A DNA stretch of 64,000 nt from Hyphomicrobium sp. (GCA_025351425.1 JANXVY010000062.1:1-64000), one strand, 5' to 3'. Positions 54,703-63,982 are shown, numbered from the stretch's first letter. Numbers and translations: made by a program. Notes: generated by a model from the letters alone, not told the origin.

Positions 54703-55365
54703 ATGCGATTCTCTTTGCAAATGGCGCTGATGTCCGCAAATACAACCACAGGCCCGCCTAGCTCGCCGGTCCATCTCCTGCTGGCCCACGGTGCGGGCGC
54801 CGGCATGACGAGCCCGTTCCTGGAAACGCTCGCAGACCGGCTCGCCAGCTGCGGCGTCCGCACCACCCGCTTCGAGTTCGACTACATGGCCCGCCGCCGC
54901 ATTGATGGCATCCGCCGTCCGCCGCCGAAGATGCCGCGCCTGGCCGAGGAAATGCGGACGATTCTAGCGAACCTGCCCGTCGCAAAAGGACAACGATTGA
55001 TCATCGGCGGCAAATCGATGGGCGGGCGTGTCGCAAGCCTGATCGCCCAAGACCTGTACCGCGCGAACGCCATCAGCGGACTGGTGTGCCTCGGGTACCC
55101 GTTCCATCCGCCCAAGAAGCCAGGCGCACTTCGCACGGCTCACTTGGCCGCGCTTTCGTGCCCCGCTCTCATCGTGCAAGGCGAACGCGACCCTTTCGGC
55201 ACGCCCCCCGAAGTTGCGGGCTACGACCTATCCGGTGCGATCGCGCTGCATTGGCTCCCCGATGGCGACCACGACCTCAAGCCGCGCCGGTTGAGCAGCC
55301 ACACCCACTCAGACCACATCGTCGCCGCTGCAACCGCGATCGCCCGGTTCGTAGATCGGCTCTAG
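54703..55365 (+). CDS. Alpha/beta hydrolase (KANL3/Tex30-like)
   Basis: 220 residues from ATG 54703 (GAGG just upstream; ATG 54721 or 54730 also fit). The fold markers are LLLAHGAGAGM (oxyanion), GGKSMGGRVASLIA (nucleophile elbow GKSMG), GERDPFG (acidic residue) and a final His in GDHDLK. The order fits the alpha/beta-hydrolase 5-type family. Substrate unknown. It is divergent from mepA with about 67 bases between starts. Confidence 0.82.
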   Translation: MRFSLQMALMSANTTTGPPSSPVHLLLAHGAGAGMTSPFLETLADRLASCGVRTTRFEFDYMARRRIDGIRRPPPKMPRLAEEMRTILANLPVAKGQRLIIGGKSMGGRVASLIAQDLYRANAISGLVCLGYPFHPPKKPGALRTAHLAALSCPALIVQGERDPFGTPPEVAGYDLSGAIALHWLPDGDHDLKPRRLSSHTHSDHIVAAATAIARFVDRL

Positions 55366-55426
55366 CAACGCCCTGCAATGGTCGGAATTCAACGCCACAC
55401 CAGCCCCACACACCAAGGGTGCCGTT

Positions 55427-56113
55427 ATGGAGCCACCGATGTTGCACGCCATCTCCCGCAACGCCCTAGAGCATTTTCCGACGAAGTGGATACCGGTTCG
55501 TCGCAGAAAATTCTACAAAATCAAGAACCTAGAGAAAAATTCCGCTTCCGTAGGATCGGAATTTGCTCTAGCAGCGCTTGCCGCCACCGTTTGGGCCGCT
55601 CCCGCGCTCGCAGCGGGCGCGAACATGGACCAGCACTTGGCCAAGCCCGAATGCTTCGACGCACTGCGCCAGTCGGGCGGCACACGCCTCTCCTGCGAAC
55701 ACCACGCCTGGATGACGGATGACGAGCGCGCCGATGTAGTCAAGCTCACCCGCGGCTATTTACAGGATGCCCGCTGCACCGTCACCGTCGACATCGAGCG
55801 CCGCCTCGTCGATGAAGCGCTCGCCGCCAGCGACCGCGTGTTCGAGGCCCCGCCGCAGCCCGTCCTCTGCGAATTGCAGACAAGCGGCGGCCCGATGAAA
55901 ATCGGCGGAACATTCTCCCCGCGCGTCGTGTTCAAGGACGGCTTTGCGATCGATGCGACGCCCGGCCTTGCCAACATCACCGGCGTGAACAGCTATTTGG
56001 CGTGGCCTGTGGTCGCCTACATCAACGGCGCAAAAAACATCAAGTCCGAGATGGCGGCGATGATCAATGCCATCCGCACGCGCCTGACCAACCGCCAGCA
56101 GGCAGCGAAATAG
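55427..56113 (+). CDS. Exported protein of unknown function with a repeat element inserted in its signal peptide
   Basis: 228 residues as read. The N-terminus is MLHAISRNAL, then 34 residues encoded by palindromic element copy D (55466-55571, 102 bases, in frame), then AALAATVWAAPALAAGANMD. Deleting the 102 bases would restore one clean Sec signal peptide, so the interruption is clear. The mature part has several Cys (CFDALRQ, CEHH, CTVTVD, CELQT) and the segment PPQPVLCELQTSGGPMKIGG; no family was recognised. ATG 55439 is a further start candidate. With the insertion, export may fail or use a much-altered signal. Confidence 0.75.
   Translation: MEPPMLHAISRNALEHFPTKWIPVRRRKFYKIKNLEKNSASVGSEFALAALAATVWAAPALAAGANMDQHLAKPECFDALRQSGGTRLSCEHHAWMTDDERADVVKLTRGYLQDARCTVTVDIERRLVDEALAASDRVFEAPPQPVLCELQTSGGPMKIGGTFSPRVVFKDGFAIDATPGLANITGVNSYLAWPVVAYINGAKNIKSEMAAMINAIRTRLTNRQQAAK
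55466..55571. repeat. Bipartite palindromic element, family 1, copy D, in frame inside a coding sequence
   Basis: CTAG at 55466-55469 and 55568-55571, insert length 102. Both hairpins are recognisable but a little diverged (GAAAAATTCCGCTTCCG). It lies in the signal-peptide region of the exported protein at 55427. Confidence 0.85.
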
Positions 56114-56159
56114 CCATCAGACCATGGTCCGGCCGCCAATACGGGCCAGTCCCTTGCGC

Positions 56160-56376
56160 CTAGAGCGCGTTAGGAAAAGTGTGAAGCGGTTTTCCGTCAA
56201 AACGCGCGACAAAACAAGAAGCGCGTTAGGAAAAGTGTGAAGCGGTTTTCCGTCAAAACGCGCGACAAGGCAAGAAGCGCGTTAGGAAAAGTGTGAAGCG
56301 GTTTTCCGTCAAAACGCGCGACAAAACAAGAAGCTAGCGCATGAGAGCGATTCAAAGAAAATCGAACGTGCTCTAG
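56160..56376. repeat. Bipartite palindromic element, family 2, copy F with three tandem left modules
   Basis: CTAG ends at 56160 and 56373. Three contiguous 56-base units (56165-56220, 56221-56276, 56277-56332) each begin GCGCGTTAGG and contain GTGTGAAGCGG. One right module follows, with CGAACGTGCTCTAG at its end. The units are almost identical, so the expansion is recent. Confidence 0.85.
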
Positions 56377-56386
56377 CGGCATTATA

Positions 56387-56419
56387 ATACCAGCGGTCAA
56401 AAGATTTGACCGCTGGTAT
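56387..56419. repeat. Perfect 15-base-pair inverted repeat over the ubiB-like stop codon
   Basis: ATACCAGCGGTCAAA and TTTGACCGCTGGTAT flank a 3-base centre, and the stop codon of the minus-strand UbiB/AarF gene lies within it. It would fold as a terminator-like hairpin in the mRNA; no strong U tract follows. Confidence 0.75.
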
Positions 56420-57800
56420 CACCAACCGTAAGCCCCACCTTTTCGAAGGCTGTCCGCTGTCGTGCGGCAACCGTAACCCGGTCGAAGTCTTCGATGGTTT
56501 CGTTGAACAGCCGGTACCAGTTGCGGCGCGCGTCGAGGTGCAGAAACACGCCGCCGAGCCCAATCGCCGCTCGGTCCATGAACACGAATTCGCGCGGGAT
56601 TGTCACGGGCCCCTTTGCCTTCAAGATCTGGTGCACCTCGAACGCTTGCCGCCTGCCGTATTCGCCAGGTTGCGTGCCGTCCGCGATCGTACGCTCCCGG
56701 TCGTCCAGCAAGGGCCCGTAAATGAAGCGCGCCCAGATCGTCAGCGCATCGATCAATTCATCCGACAGCCCCTTGAAGCCCCAGGTCTCGTAGGCGTGTA
56801 CGAGCAGCGCTCGGTCGCCACGCTCCAGCCCGCGATAAAGATCGACGACGCCTTGCACGAAGGCCACCGGGAATTTCCGCACGCAGCCGAAGTCGAGCAG
56901 GTTGATGCCAATGGGCCGCCCGATCCCGCCGCTGGGCGCAGACCCCGGCTCCTCGAACACCGTGTAATTGCCCAGATGTGGATCGCCGTGGATGACGCCG
57001 TAGTGCGTGACGGGATACCACCACGCTCTGTACATCGCGTCGGCCAAGCGGTTGCGGTCTTCGAGTGGAGCACCCTTGTAATCGAGCAGCGGCCGGCCCG
57101 AGAGCCACGTCATCGAAAGCAACCGTTTGGTCGAAAGCGCCGCCTCCGGTGCGGGCACCCGCACATGAGCGTCGCCGGCGAAAATGAGCCCGTACAGCGC
57201 CATGTGCTTTGCTTCCATTTCGTAGTCGAGTTCCTCGCGCAAACGGTCGCCGATCTCCTCCAGCATCTGGCGCGTGTCGACGCCAGCCGAGCCCATCCGC
57301 GCATGCAGCCCGAAGATGACGCGCAATTGGTTGAGATCGGCCTCCACCGCCGACTGCATGTCCGGGTATTGCAACTTCACGGCGAGCGGCAAGCCCTGGC
57401 GCGTCGTTGCCCGGTGGACCTGGCCGAGCGACGCGGATGCTGTTGACGCTTCTTCGAAGGAGCCGAAGCGGGCCGCCCAATCGGGGCCGAGTTCGGCCGT
57501 CATTCGCCGCCGGACGAACCCCGGCCCCATGGGAGGAGCATTCGACTGCAGCTGCGCAAGTTCTCGGGCATACTCGGGCGGCAGTGCTTCGGGAATGGTC
57601 GATAAGAGCTGTGCGACTTTCATCAACGGGCCCTTGAGCCCGCCAAGTGCCGCCGCCAGCGCAGCCGCGTCCGATGTGTTGTCGAGTTCGCGCCCTAACA
57701 GCTTGCCTGTCGCAACGCGTGCGGCAACCATTCCCACATTACCGCCGACCCGGGCGTAGCGCGCAGCTCGCGCGGAAAAGCGATTGTCTTCATTGGACAT
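56397..57800 (-). CDS. UbiB/AarF (ABC1) family kinase-like protein
   Basis: 467 residues with the ADCK-type atypical kinase fold: the Ala-rich nucleotide loop KLLGRELDNTSDAAALAAAL, the KxGQ-like element LKGPLMKVAQLLSTIPEALP, the VKLQYPD lysine region, and HGDPHLGNY with LLDFGCVRKF (DFG-like). Such proteins support ubiquinone synthesis or lipid handling. No membrane anchor is visible at the C-terminus. The gene's stop lies in a large inverted repeat. Confidence 0.88.
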   Translation of the reverse strand: MSNEDNRFSARAARYARVGGNVGMVAARVATGKLLGRELDNTSDAAALAAALGGLKGPLMKVAQLLSTIPEALPPEYARELAQLQSNAPPMGPGFVRRRMTAELGPDWAARFGSFEEASTASASLGQVHRATTRQGLPLAVKLQYPDMQSAVEADLNQLRVIFGLHARMGSAGVDTRQMLEEIGDRLREELDYEMEAKHMALYGLIFAGDAHVRVPAPEAALSTKRLLSMTWLSGRPLLDYKGAPLEDRNRLADAMYRAWWYPVTHYGVIHGDPHLGNYTVFEEPGSAPSGGIGRPIGINLLDFGCVRKFPVAFVQGVVDLYRGLERGDRALLVHAYETWGFKGLSDELIDALTIWARFIYGPLLDDRERTIADGTQPGEYGRRQAFEVHQILKAKGPVTIPREFVFMDRAAIGLGGVFLHLDARRNWYRLFNETIEDFDRVTVAARQRTAFEKVGLTVGDTSGQIF

Positions 57801-57868
57801 GATGAGGCCTTGTTCGACGCTGCCAGCGTCGATGCGCCAGCCTTAAGCGGTACGGAGCGCCGTAAACA

Positions 57869-59791
57869 CTAGACCGCTACCTGCGTGCCAACCTCGACCA
57901 CGCGGTCGACCGGGATCTGGAAGTACGTTGTGGCATCCTCGGCCTGATGAGACAGCCAGATGAAGAGCCGTTCCTGGAACAGCGGCATCTCGGACTTCTT
58001 GCCTGCCCGCAGCGAGCGGCGCGACAGGAAGAAGCTGGTGCCCCCCATGTCGATGTTCAAATCCTTCTTGCGGCACAAAGTGATCACGCGGGGGATGGAG
58101 GGTGTCTCCATGAACCCGAATTTAGCGGTGACCCGGATGAAATCGTCGGCGATGTCCTCGACTTTGACGCGTTCGCTGTTCAAAACGCGCGGCGTATCGG
58201 CGGTCCTGATGGTCAAAATGATGTTGCGCTCGTGTAGCACCCGGTTGTGTTTCAGATTGTGCATCAAGGCGGTTGGCGCCGCATTAGGATCGGCGGTGAG
58301 AAACACGGCCGTACCGGGCACCCGGTGCGGCGGCTTGGCTTCCAGTTTGCGCACCAGCCAGTCGATATCGGCCTGCGCGTGACGAGTTTCCTTGGCGAGG
58401 ATCTTTGAGCCCCGGACCCAGGTCGTAATCAGGAGAGCGATGGTTCCTGCCATCATCAGTGGCAGCCAACCGCCCTCGGCGACCTTGGTCATGTTGGCGG
58501 CAAAGAAGATCTGTTCGATCAGCACCAGGGGCACCATCAAACCTGCAGCCGCCCAGATCGACCAGTGCCACAACTTCCAAATCACGAAGAAGGTGATGGC
58601 CGAAGCGAGGATCATGTTGGCTGTTACGGCGACGCCGTAGGCAGCAGCAAGATTGTCGGAGGTTTTGAAAAAGCCCACGACGAAAATCACCCCGATGAAT
58701 AGCAACCAGTTGACCCGCGGCAGATAGATCTGGCCTGCCATCACGTCGGACGTATGCCTCACCTCAAGCCGCGGCACGAGGCCGAGCTGGATCGCCTGCC
58801 GCGTCAGCGAATAGGCGCCCGTGATACAAGCTTGGCTTGCAATCACGGTCGCAGCTGTCGCCAGCAGCACCATGAGAACAAGACCGTCGTTGGGGTAGAT
58901 CAGTGTGTTGGGATAAAGCAGGTAGAACGGATTGGCGATGGCGTCCGGGTTGGCAAGCACAAGCGCGCCCTGGCCAAAATAGTTGAGCAGCAGGCACGGC
59001 AGCACGATCCAAAGCCACGCATATTGAATGGGCCTGCGTCCGAAGTGACCAAGGTCGGCATACAGCGCTTCTGCGCCGGTGACGGCCAGGAAGACCGCGC
59101 CCAGCACCTTGACCGCATAAAGGTTGTTGTCGACCACGAACCGGATGCCGAACCTTGGATCGAGGCCCCAGAGTATGGTCGGGTTCAGCGCAATTTGGTG
59201 GAGCCCTCCCACCGCCAGCACACCGAACCACAACACGCAGATCGGCCCAAAATAGCGCGCAACCTTGGCGGTACCGTGCGACTGGGCCATAAACAGCCCG
59301 ACGATCACCAGGATGGTGAGCGGCAGCACGAAGCTGTCCAGGCCAGGCGAGATCAGCTTCATGCCTTCGATGGCTGATAGGACTGAGATGGCGGGCGTGA
59401 TCACGGCATCGCCATAGAAGAACGCCGCGCCCATCACGCCCAGGATCAAGATCAGGTTGGAACTGCCCTTGGCGACCGAACGGGCCAGCGCCATCAGCGC
59501 GAAGGTTCCGCCCTCGCCTTTGTTGTCGGCGCGCAGCAACACGAGCACGTATTTAACTGTCACGATGAGGAGCAGCGCCCAAGTAATGAGCGACAGCACG
59601 CCGAGCACGACGGGGCGTCCCGTCAGCCCGGTCTTCTGCGCAGCCACCACCGCTTCCTTGAAGGCATAAAGCGGACTGGTGCCGATGTCGCCATAAACGA
59701 CCCCGATGGAACCCAACGCGAGTGCCCAGAAATTTCGTGAATGCGCGTGATCGGACGGTGCGCCCACATCGGCGACTGAGGCTTGTGCCAT
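57869..59791 (-). CDS. kup: Kup-type potassium transporter
   Basis: 640 residues from ATG 59791 (MAQASVADVGAPSD); the frame reaches 59872 but the extra residues are unlike the family. Kup signature GVVYGDIGTSPLYAFKEAV is near the N-terminus, followed by about twelve helices and a cytoplasmic C-terminal domain (HNLKHNRVLHERNIILT ... TTYFQIPVDRVVEVG). It takes up potassium with protons. Located downstream of a region of about 390 bases with no gene. Confidence 0.94.
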   Translation of the reverse strand: MAQASVADVGAPSDHAHSRNFWALALGSIGVVYGDIGTSPLYAFKEAVVAAQKTGLTGRPVVLGVLSLITWALLLIVTVKYVLVLLRADNKGEGGTFALMALARSVAKGSSNLILILGVMGAAFFYGDAVITPAISVLSAIEGMKLISPGLDSFVLPLTILVIVGLFMAQSHGTAKVARYFGPICVLWFGVLAVGGLHQIALNPTILWGLDPRFGIRFVVDNNLYAVKVLGAVFLAVTGAEALYADLGHFGRRPIQYAWLWIVLPCLLLNYFGQGALVLANPDAIANPFYLLYPNTLIYPNDGLVLMVLLATAATVIASQACITGAYSLTRQAIQLGLVPRLEVRHTSDVMAGQIYLPRVNWLLFIGVIFVVGFFKTSDNLAAAYGVAVTANMILASAITFFVIWKLWHWSIWAAAGLMVPLVLIEQIFFAANMTKVAEGGWLPLMMAGTIALLITTWVRGSKILAKETRHAQADIDWLVRKLEAKPPHRVPGTAVFLTADPNAAPTALMHNLKHNRVLHERNIILTIRTADTPRVLNSERVKVEDIADDFIRVTAKFGFMETPSIPRVITLCRKKDLNIDMGGTSFFLSRRSLRAGKKSEMPLFQERLFIWLSHQAEDATTYFQIPVDRVVEVGTQVAV

Positions 59792-60177
59792 ATGGCAGCT
59801 CACAATAAGTCGTGGCAAAGGATCGGAGACGTTGGCCGCGCAACCGGTCCGGTTCGGGTTCCCACAACCCATCCCCGATTCAGGACCGCTAATTCAGCGC
59901 CGCCCTTCTACTCCGAGCTGTGGAGTCGCGGAAGACCTTATTTCGCCATCATTTGAGGACGGGAGGCTGTAAGCAGTCGGCTGCTCGCTGCTCATCCGTC
60001 AAATAGGACGCGATTGCCGTTTCGCAAGTGTGGCTGCAATGCCAAGCCCGGCGCGCCTCTCCGGGCCGCCCACGGAAGGTCACCCCGCTCTGCCCGAAGT
60101 GGCGTCTGGTCGAATGCTGGTTGCGGCAACACGCCCGGAACGTTGACCGCCCGTTGCACGATAGCCGCACTTTTCGC
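59792..60177. promoter_or_regulatory. Intergenic region upstream of kup
   Basis: About 390 bases between pepF (ends 60178, minus) and kup (starts 59791, minus). A minus-strand frame at 59949-60191 overlaps pepF and has no ribosome-binding site, so it is not annotated. The region should hold the kup promoter; no clear hairpin or repeat was seen. Confidence 0.4.
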
Positions 60178-62028
60178 TCAGGCCTTGCCATGCTCCATCG
60201 CCTCGAGCTCGTCGATGAACCCGGAGATGACCGACAGGCCTTTGCCCCAGAACGCAGGGTCGCGCGCGTCTAATCCGAATGGCGCCAGCAGTTCCGAATG
60301 GTGTTTCGAGCCGCCGGCCTTGAGCAGATCGAAATACTTGCCGACGAACCCCGGATGGGCCTCGTGATAGAGCCCATATAGCGAGTTCACGAGGCAATCG
60401 CCGAACGCATAGGCGTAAACGTAGAACGGCGAATGGATGAAGTGGGGGATGTAAGTCCAGAACACCTCGTAGCCGGGCTTCAGCGCAATGGCCGGCCCCA
60501 AGCTCTCGGCCCCGACCTCCGTCCATATGGCGTTGATCTGATCCGACGTCAGTTCGCCCTTGCGCCGCTCCTCATGGATGCGCCGCTCGAACGTATAGAA
60601 CGCGATTTGGCGCACCACAGTGTTGAGCATGTCCTCGACCTTGCCGGCCAGCAGCGCCTTTTTCTCTCTGGGCGACGCGGTCTCCGCCAGCAGCTTCTTG
60701 AACGTCAGCATCTCGCCGAACACGCTTGCAGTCTCGGCAAGCGTCAGTGGCGTCTGTGCGAGCAGCGGTCCCTGCTTGGCCGCCAGCACTTGATGCACGC
60801 CATGTCCCAACTCGTGGGCTAGCGTCATCACATCGCGCGTCTTGCCCTGATAGTTCATCAGCACATAAGGGTGCACCGATGGTACTGTGGAGGCTGAAAA
60901 AGCGCCTGGCGCCTTGCCAGGGCGTACCGGTGCATCGATCCAGCGCCTGTCGAAAAACTGCTTGGCGATCGCCGCCATCTCGGGCGCAAAGGCCCCGTAC
61001 GCTGACAGCACCATGTGCTCGGCTTCCGGCCACGGGATCGTGCGTTCGGGCTTGTCAGGCAGCGGCGCGTTACGATCCCAATGGGACAGCTTGTCCATGC
61101 CAAGCCACTTGGCCTTCAGACCATAATAGCGGTGAGACAGCCGCGGGTAGGCTGTCCGCACGGCGCTGACCAGCGCGTCCACCACTGGCGCTTCCACCCG
61201 GTTGGCAAGGTGTCGGCTGTCGGCGACATCCTCAAAATGCCGCCACCGGTCATTGATTTCCTTGTCCTTGGCGAGCGTGTTGGTGATCAGCGTGAAGATG
61301 CGCAGATTGTCGGTAAGCGTTTTCGACAGCGCCTCCGCGCCCGCGCGCCGTTTCGCCTCGCTCGCATTCGACAGCAGGTTGAGCGTCGGCTCCAGCGTCA
61401 GCGGCTCGCTCTCGCCCGCAACCTCGAACCTCAAGTCCGTCATCGTCTCGTTGAACAGCCGGTTCCACGCGCCGCGCCCCGTCTGGGACTTTTCCGTGAA
61501 CAGCGTCTCGAGTTTCTCGTCGAGCTGATGTGGTTTTTCCTTGCGCAGATCGTCGAACCACGGCTTGAAGCGCGCCAACGCGGGATGTTCGAGCGCGTGC
61601 GCCAGATCGGCTTCGGGAATCTGGTTGAGCTCGAGTTCGAAGAAAATGAGATCGGTCGAAATCTTCGTTAGCTGTTCGCCGACGTCCTGGCTGAACTTGG
61701 CGCGTTTCGGGTCCGACTGATCGCCCACATAGTAAAGGCCCGAGTACGACCCGAGCTTGCCCAGTAGATCGGAAAGATCTTCGTAGGCCTTGACGGCCTC
61801 CGCCAGCTTTCTGCCGTCGCGCCCTATGTCGCTGAGCTTGCCTTGATAGCGCGCCTTCATCTCGGTGGCGAGCATCGCGCCCTTTTCCAGGTCGCGTTTG
61901 AGCTCCGGCGCGTCAGGACCGGTATAAAGATCGTCGAGGTTCCATTCCGGCAGCGCGCCGAGGTCGGAAGCCGCAGACGGCGCACGGTTCGCGCTAGCGG
62001 CGGGCATAGCGTTGCCAAAGTCAGTCAT
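60178..62028 (-). CDS. pepF: M3 family oligoendopeptidase
   Basis: 616 residues. The zinc motif is MTLAHELGHGVHQ with the third ligand Glu in LAETASVFGEMLTF. The N-terminal helical part begins ALPEWNLDDLYTG, as in PepF/M3B enzymes that cleave small peptides in the cytoplasm. No signal peptide. ATG 62028 gives the usual length. Confidence 0.93.
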   Translation of the reverse strand: MTDFGNAMPAASANRAPSAASDLGALPEWNLDDLYTGPDAPELKRDLEKGAMLATEMKARYQGKLSDIGRDGRKLAEAVKAYEDLSDLLGKLGSYSGLYYVGDQSDPKRAKFSQDVGEQLTKISTDLIFFELELNQIPEADLAHALEHPALARFKPWFDDLRKEKPHQLDEKLETLFTEKSQTGRGAWNRLFNETMTDLRFEVAGESEPLTLEPTLNLLSNASEAKRRAGAEALSKTLTDNLRIFTLITNTLAKDKEINDRWRHFEDVADSRHLANRVEAPVVDALVSAVRTAYPRLSHRYYGLKAKWLGMDKLSHWDRNAPLPDKPERTIPWPEAEHMVLSAYGAFAPEMAAIAKQFFDRRWIDAPVRPGKAPGAFSASTVPSVHPYVLMNYQGKTRDVMTLAHELGHGVHQVLAAKQGPLLAQTPLTLAETASVFGEMLTFKKLLAETASPREKKALLAGKVEDMLNTVVRQIAFYTFERRIHEERRKGELTSDQINAIWTEVGAESLGPAIALKPGYEVFWTYIPHFIHSPFYVYAYAFGDCLVNSLYGLYHEAHPGFVGKYFDLLKAGGSKHHSELLAPFGLDARDPAFWGKGLSVISGFIDELEAMEHGKA

Positions 62029-62128
62029 CGCGGCCTCATGAATGGAAGGTGGAGAGTTTGAGCAGGTGTCGCTTGGGGATCGAACGTTCCCGTAGGCCTA
62101 ACCGATCGCTGCGGCGCCCGACAAATGA

Positions 62129-62154
62129 AAAAGCCGCCCCGAAGGAGCGGCTTT
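62129..62154 (-). terminator. Intrinsic terminator of the DUF4139 gene
   Basis: On the minus strand AAAGCCGC and GCGGCTTT pair around a short loop and TTTTTCATTT follows, about 125 bases after the stop at 62279. A Rho-independent terminator is the best reading. Confidence 0.7.
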
Positions 62155-62278
62155 CCTGGACGGCAATTCGACTTTTTTTGATAGGCTTGCGCACGCACCC
62201 GTTCACAGAACTGGGAATATCGCCCGCAATCCTACAGTCGACGATCTGCCGGCCCGATCCAGGTGAATCTTTGGAACT

Positions 62279-63982
62279 TCAACGATACGTGATCGCTTTT
62301 GCTCCCGGCCACACGACTTGGTAGCCAAATTCGATCACCTGCTCCTGATCCGGGTCAAGCTTGAACTCCCAAGCAACGACGCCGCGCTTGTCGTCCACAT
62401 CCGCCTTCGTCGGTTGCGGCTTGGCGCTGAGCGTGACCTTGATGTCCTGCTGCTGGGACACGGGAATGTGATCGAACACGGAGACCGCCATCGTCCGCTC
62501 GTGCAGGCTTTTGACCGTGATCTTGAAATTGCGGGTATCGGTCTTGGACGCTGAGATCAGGCCCTTTTCGCCCCGCTTGTCTTCGACGATCGCGTGCTTG
62601 ACGCGGATGGCGTCATCTGCGCCAAAACCCAATTCGTGTTCCTCGCCGGCCGCCAGCAGTGGCAGCCGGCCGGTGCCCACGAACGTGCCGTCGCGAAAGA
62701 GAGAAACGGCGCCCGGCAGCACGGCCGACGACTTGGGCAGCACGAGCTTGGCGTAAAGATAGGCCTTGGCATCGAGCATGGGCACCGTGCGCACCGACAG
62801 CGCAGGCTCGATGGCGTCTTCCATCAGCTGCACGCGCTTGGTTTCCCCTGTTGGCGGCACGACCACCCGTCCTGGCACGCCGTAGATCGCCTGGAACGGT
62901 GCCTGCACGACGTCAGCATTCTTCGCGCGCGCTTCCTGCATGACAGGCTCGACGGCAACATCAGTCGCCCCCCCAGCTAGCATCTCGTCGGTAACGCCAC
63001 CTTCCCGTTTTGCCGCCTTCATCATGGCCCTTGGCATCGGCGGCGGCGCGGCTGCAACCGGCGTAGCCGGCGGCGCATCCGGCACGTAGTCGACGTTCAT
63101 CGTGCGCAGCTCGGGCGCCGACGCTCCAACCGAGGGCCGGGTTGTCGAAAGCGAAAGCGCGACGTTGTTCCACGGCTCGCCCGTGGTTTGAGAAATCGCG
63201 GCGCGCCGTGTCAGTTCGAGCTTGGGCGCAACCGACTTTGTGCCGGTCGAAAGCCGCGCGTCGTAGAACGCGGACCACGCCGCCGACGGCACCTGATAGC
63301 GGATCGTCAAATCGGCTTCGAGCGGCGCATCCGCCGTCACGAACACGGCGACTTCCGTCCGCTCGTCCCGGATGGGCGCGATCGCCCGAAGTTTGCCTTC
63401 GAGTTCTTTGATCCGGCGGTCCGTTTCGCGCATCTTGGCCTGGCCTTCGAGTTCCAGGCGCTTGGCCTCGCCGTAGCCCGCCCCGATCGTGCCCAGAACG
63501 GCTTTCCAGTCGGTCGCGGGCGGCGCGCCAGCCTGCGCGACGGGAGGCACCTTTGGCAGTTCGGCAAGGTTCGTCAGCAGAGTGCGCTGGGTTTCCGCGG
63601 CCTGAACCTGGCCTTCGAACAACGCCCGCGTATCGTGCAAGGTCTCGATCTGATCTTCGAGCCGCTTACGCTCCTGATCTAAGTTCGCCGCATCGGAGCG
63701 CGGCACGAACAGCCTTTTGGTGTCAACCGACCCGATTTCGAGTTTGCCAGCCGACTTGCCTTCGACGCGGATGGAACCAGGGATCGCCTGCGCCGGCAGA
63801 TCAGGGAACACGATGCGCTGATCGCCTGCCGCAAGCTTGATCTTGGCCAGCCGCGTAATCTCGGCCCCCGAAGGAAACACCGTGACCGTATCGATCGCTG
63901 AAACGGCCGTAACGTCGGCCGCGTTGGCCGCTCCCCCGCCTAACCCGATTGCTGAAAAAACCACGGCGGCCGCAAGTCGCAT
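62279..63982 (-). CDS. DUF4139 / MuiA-family exported protein
   Basis: 567 residues: signal peptide (MRLAAAVVFSAIGLGGGAANA), an N-terminal DUF4140-like region (VTVFPSGAEITRLAKIKL), a coiled coil (LDQERKRLEDQIETLHDTRALF) and a C-terminal DUF4139 domain with LTIRYQVPSAAWSAFYDARL and KPQPTKADVDDKRGVVAWEF. The name 'mucoidy inhibitor A' comes from one member and need not reflect its role here. It ends in a clear terminator at 62129. Confidence 0.88.
   Translation of the reverse strand: MRLAAAVVFSAIGLGGGAANAADVTAVSAIDTVTVFPSGAEITRLAKIKLAAGDQRIVFPDLPAQAIPGSIRVEGKSAGKLEIGSVDTKRLFVPRSDAANLDQERKRLEDQIETLHDTRALFEGQVQAAETQRTLLTNLAELPKVPPVAQAGAPPATDWKAVLGTIGAGYGEAKRLELEGQAKMRETDRRIKELEGKLRAIAPIRDERTEVAVFVTADAPLEADLTIRYQVPSAAWSAFYDARLSTGTKSVAPKLELTRRAAISQTTGEPWNNVALSLSTTRPSVGASAPELRTMNVDYVPDAPPATPVAAAPPPMPRAMMKAAKREGGVTDEMLAGGATDVAVEPVMQEARAKNADVVQAPFQAIYGVPGRVVVPPTGETKRVQLMEDAIEPALSVRTVPMLDAKAYLYAKLVLPKSSAVLPGAVSLFRDGTFVGTGRLPLLAAGEEHELGFGADDAIRVKHAIVEDKRGEKGLISASKTDTRNFKITVKSLHERTMAVSVFDHIPVSQQQDIKVTLSAKPQPTKADVDDKRGVVAWEFKLDPDQEQVIEFGYQVVWPGAKAITYR

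Noticed and set aside
56165-56332. Three tandem 56-base repeats considered as a CRISPR array
   Set aside because: The units are contiguous without variable spacers, and the whole lies inside a palindromic element; no cas gene is in the window.
59949-60191. An 80-codon minus-strand frame between pepF and kup
   Set aside because: It overlaps pepF, lacks a ribosome-binding site and has the Arg/Cys-rich look of non-coding GC-rich DNA.
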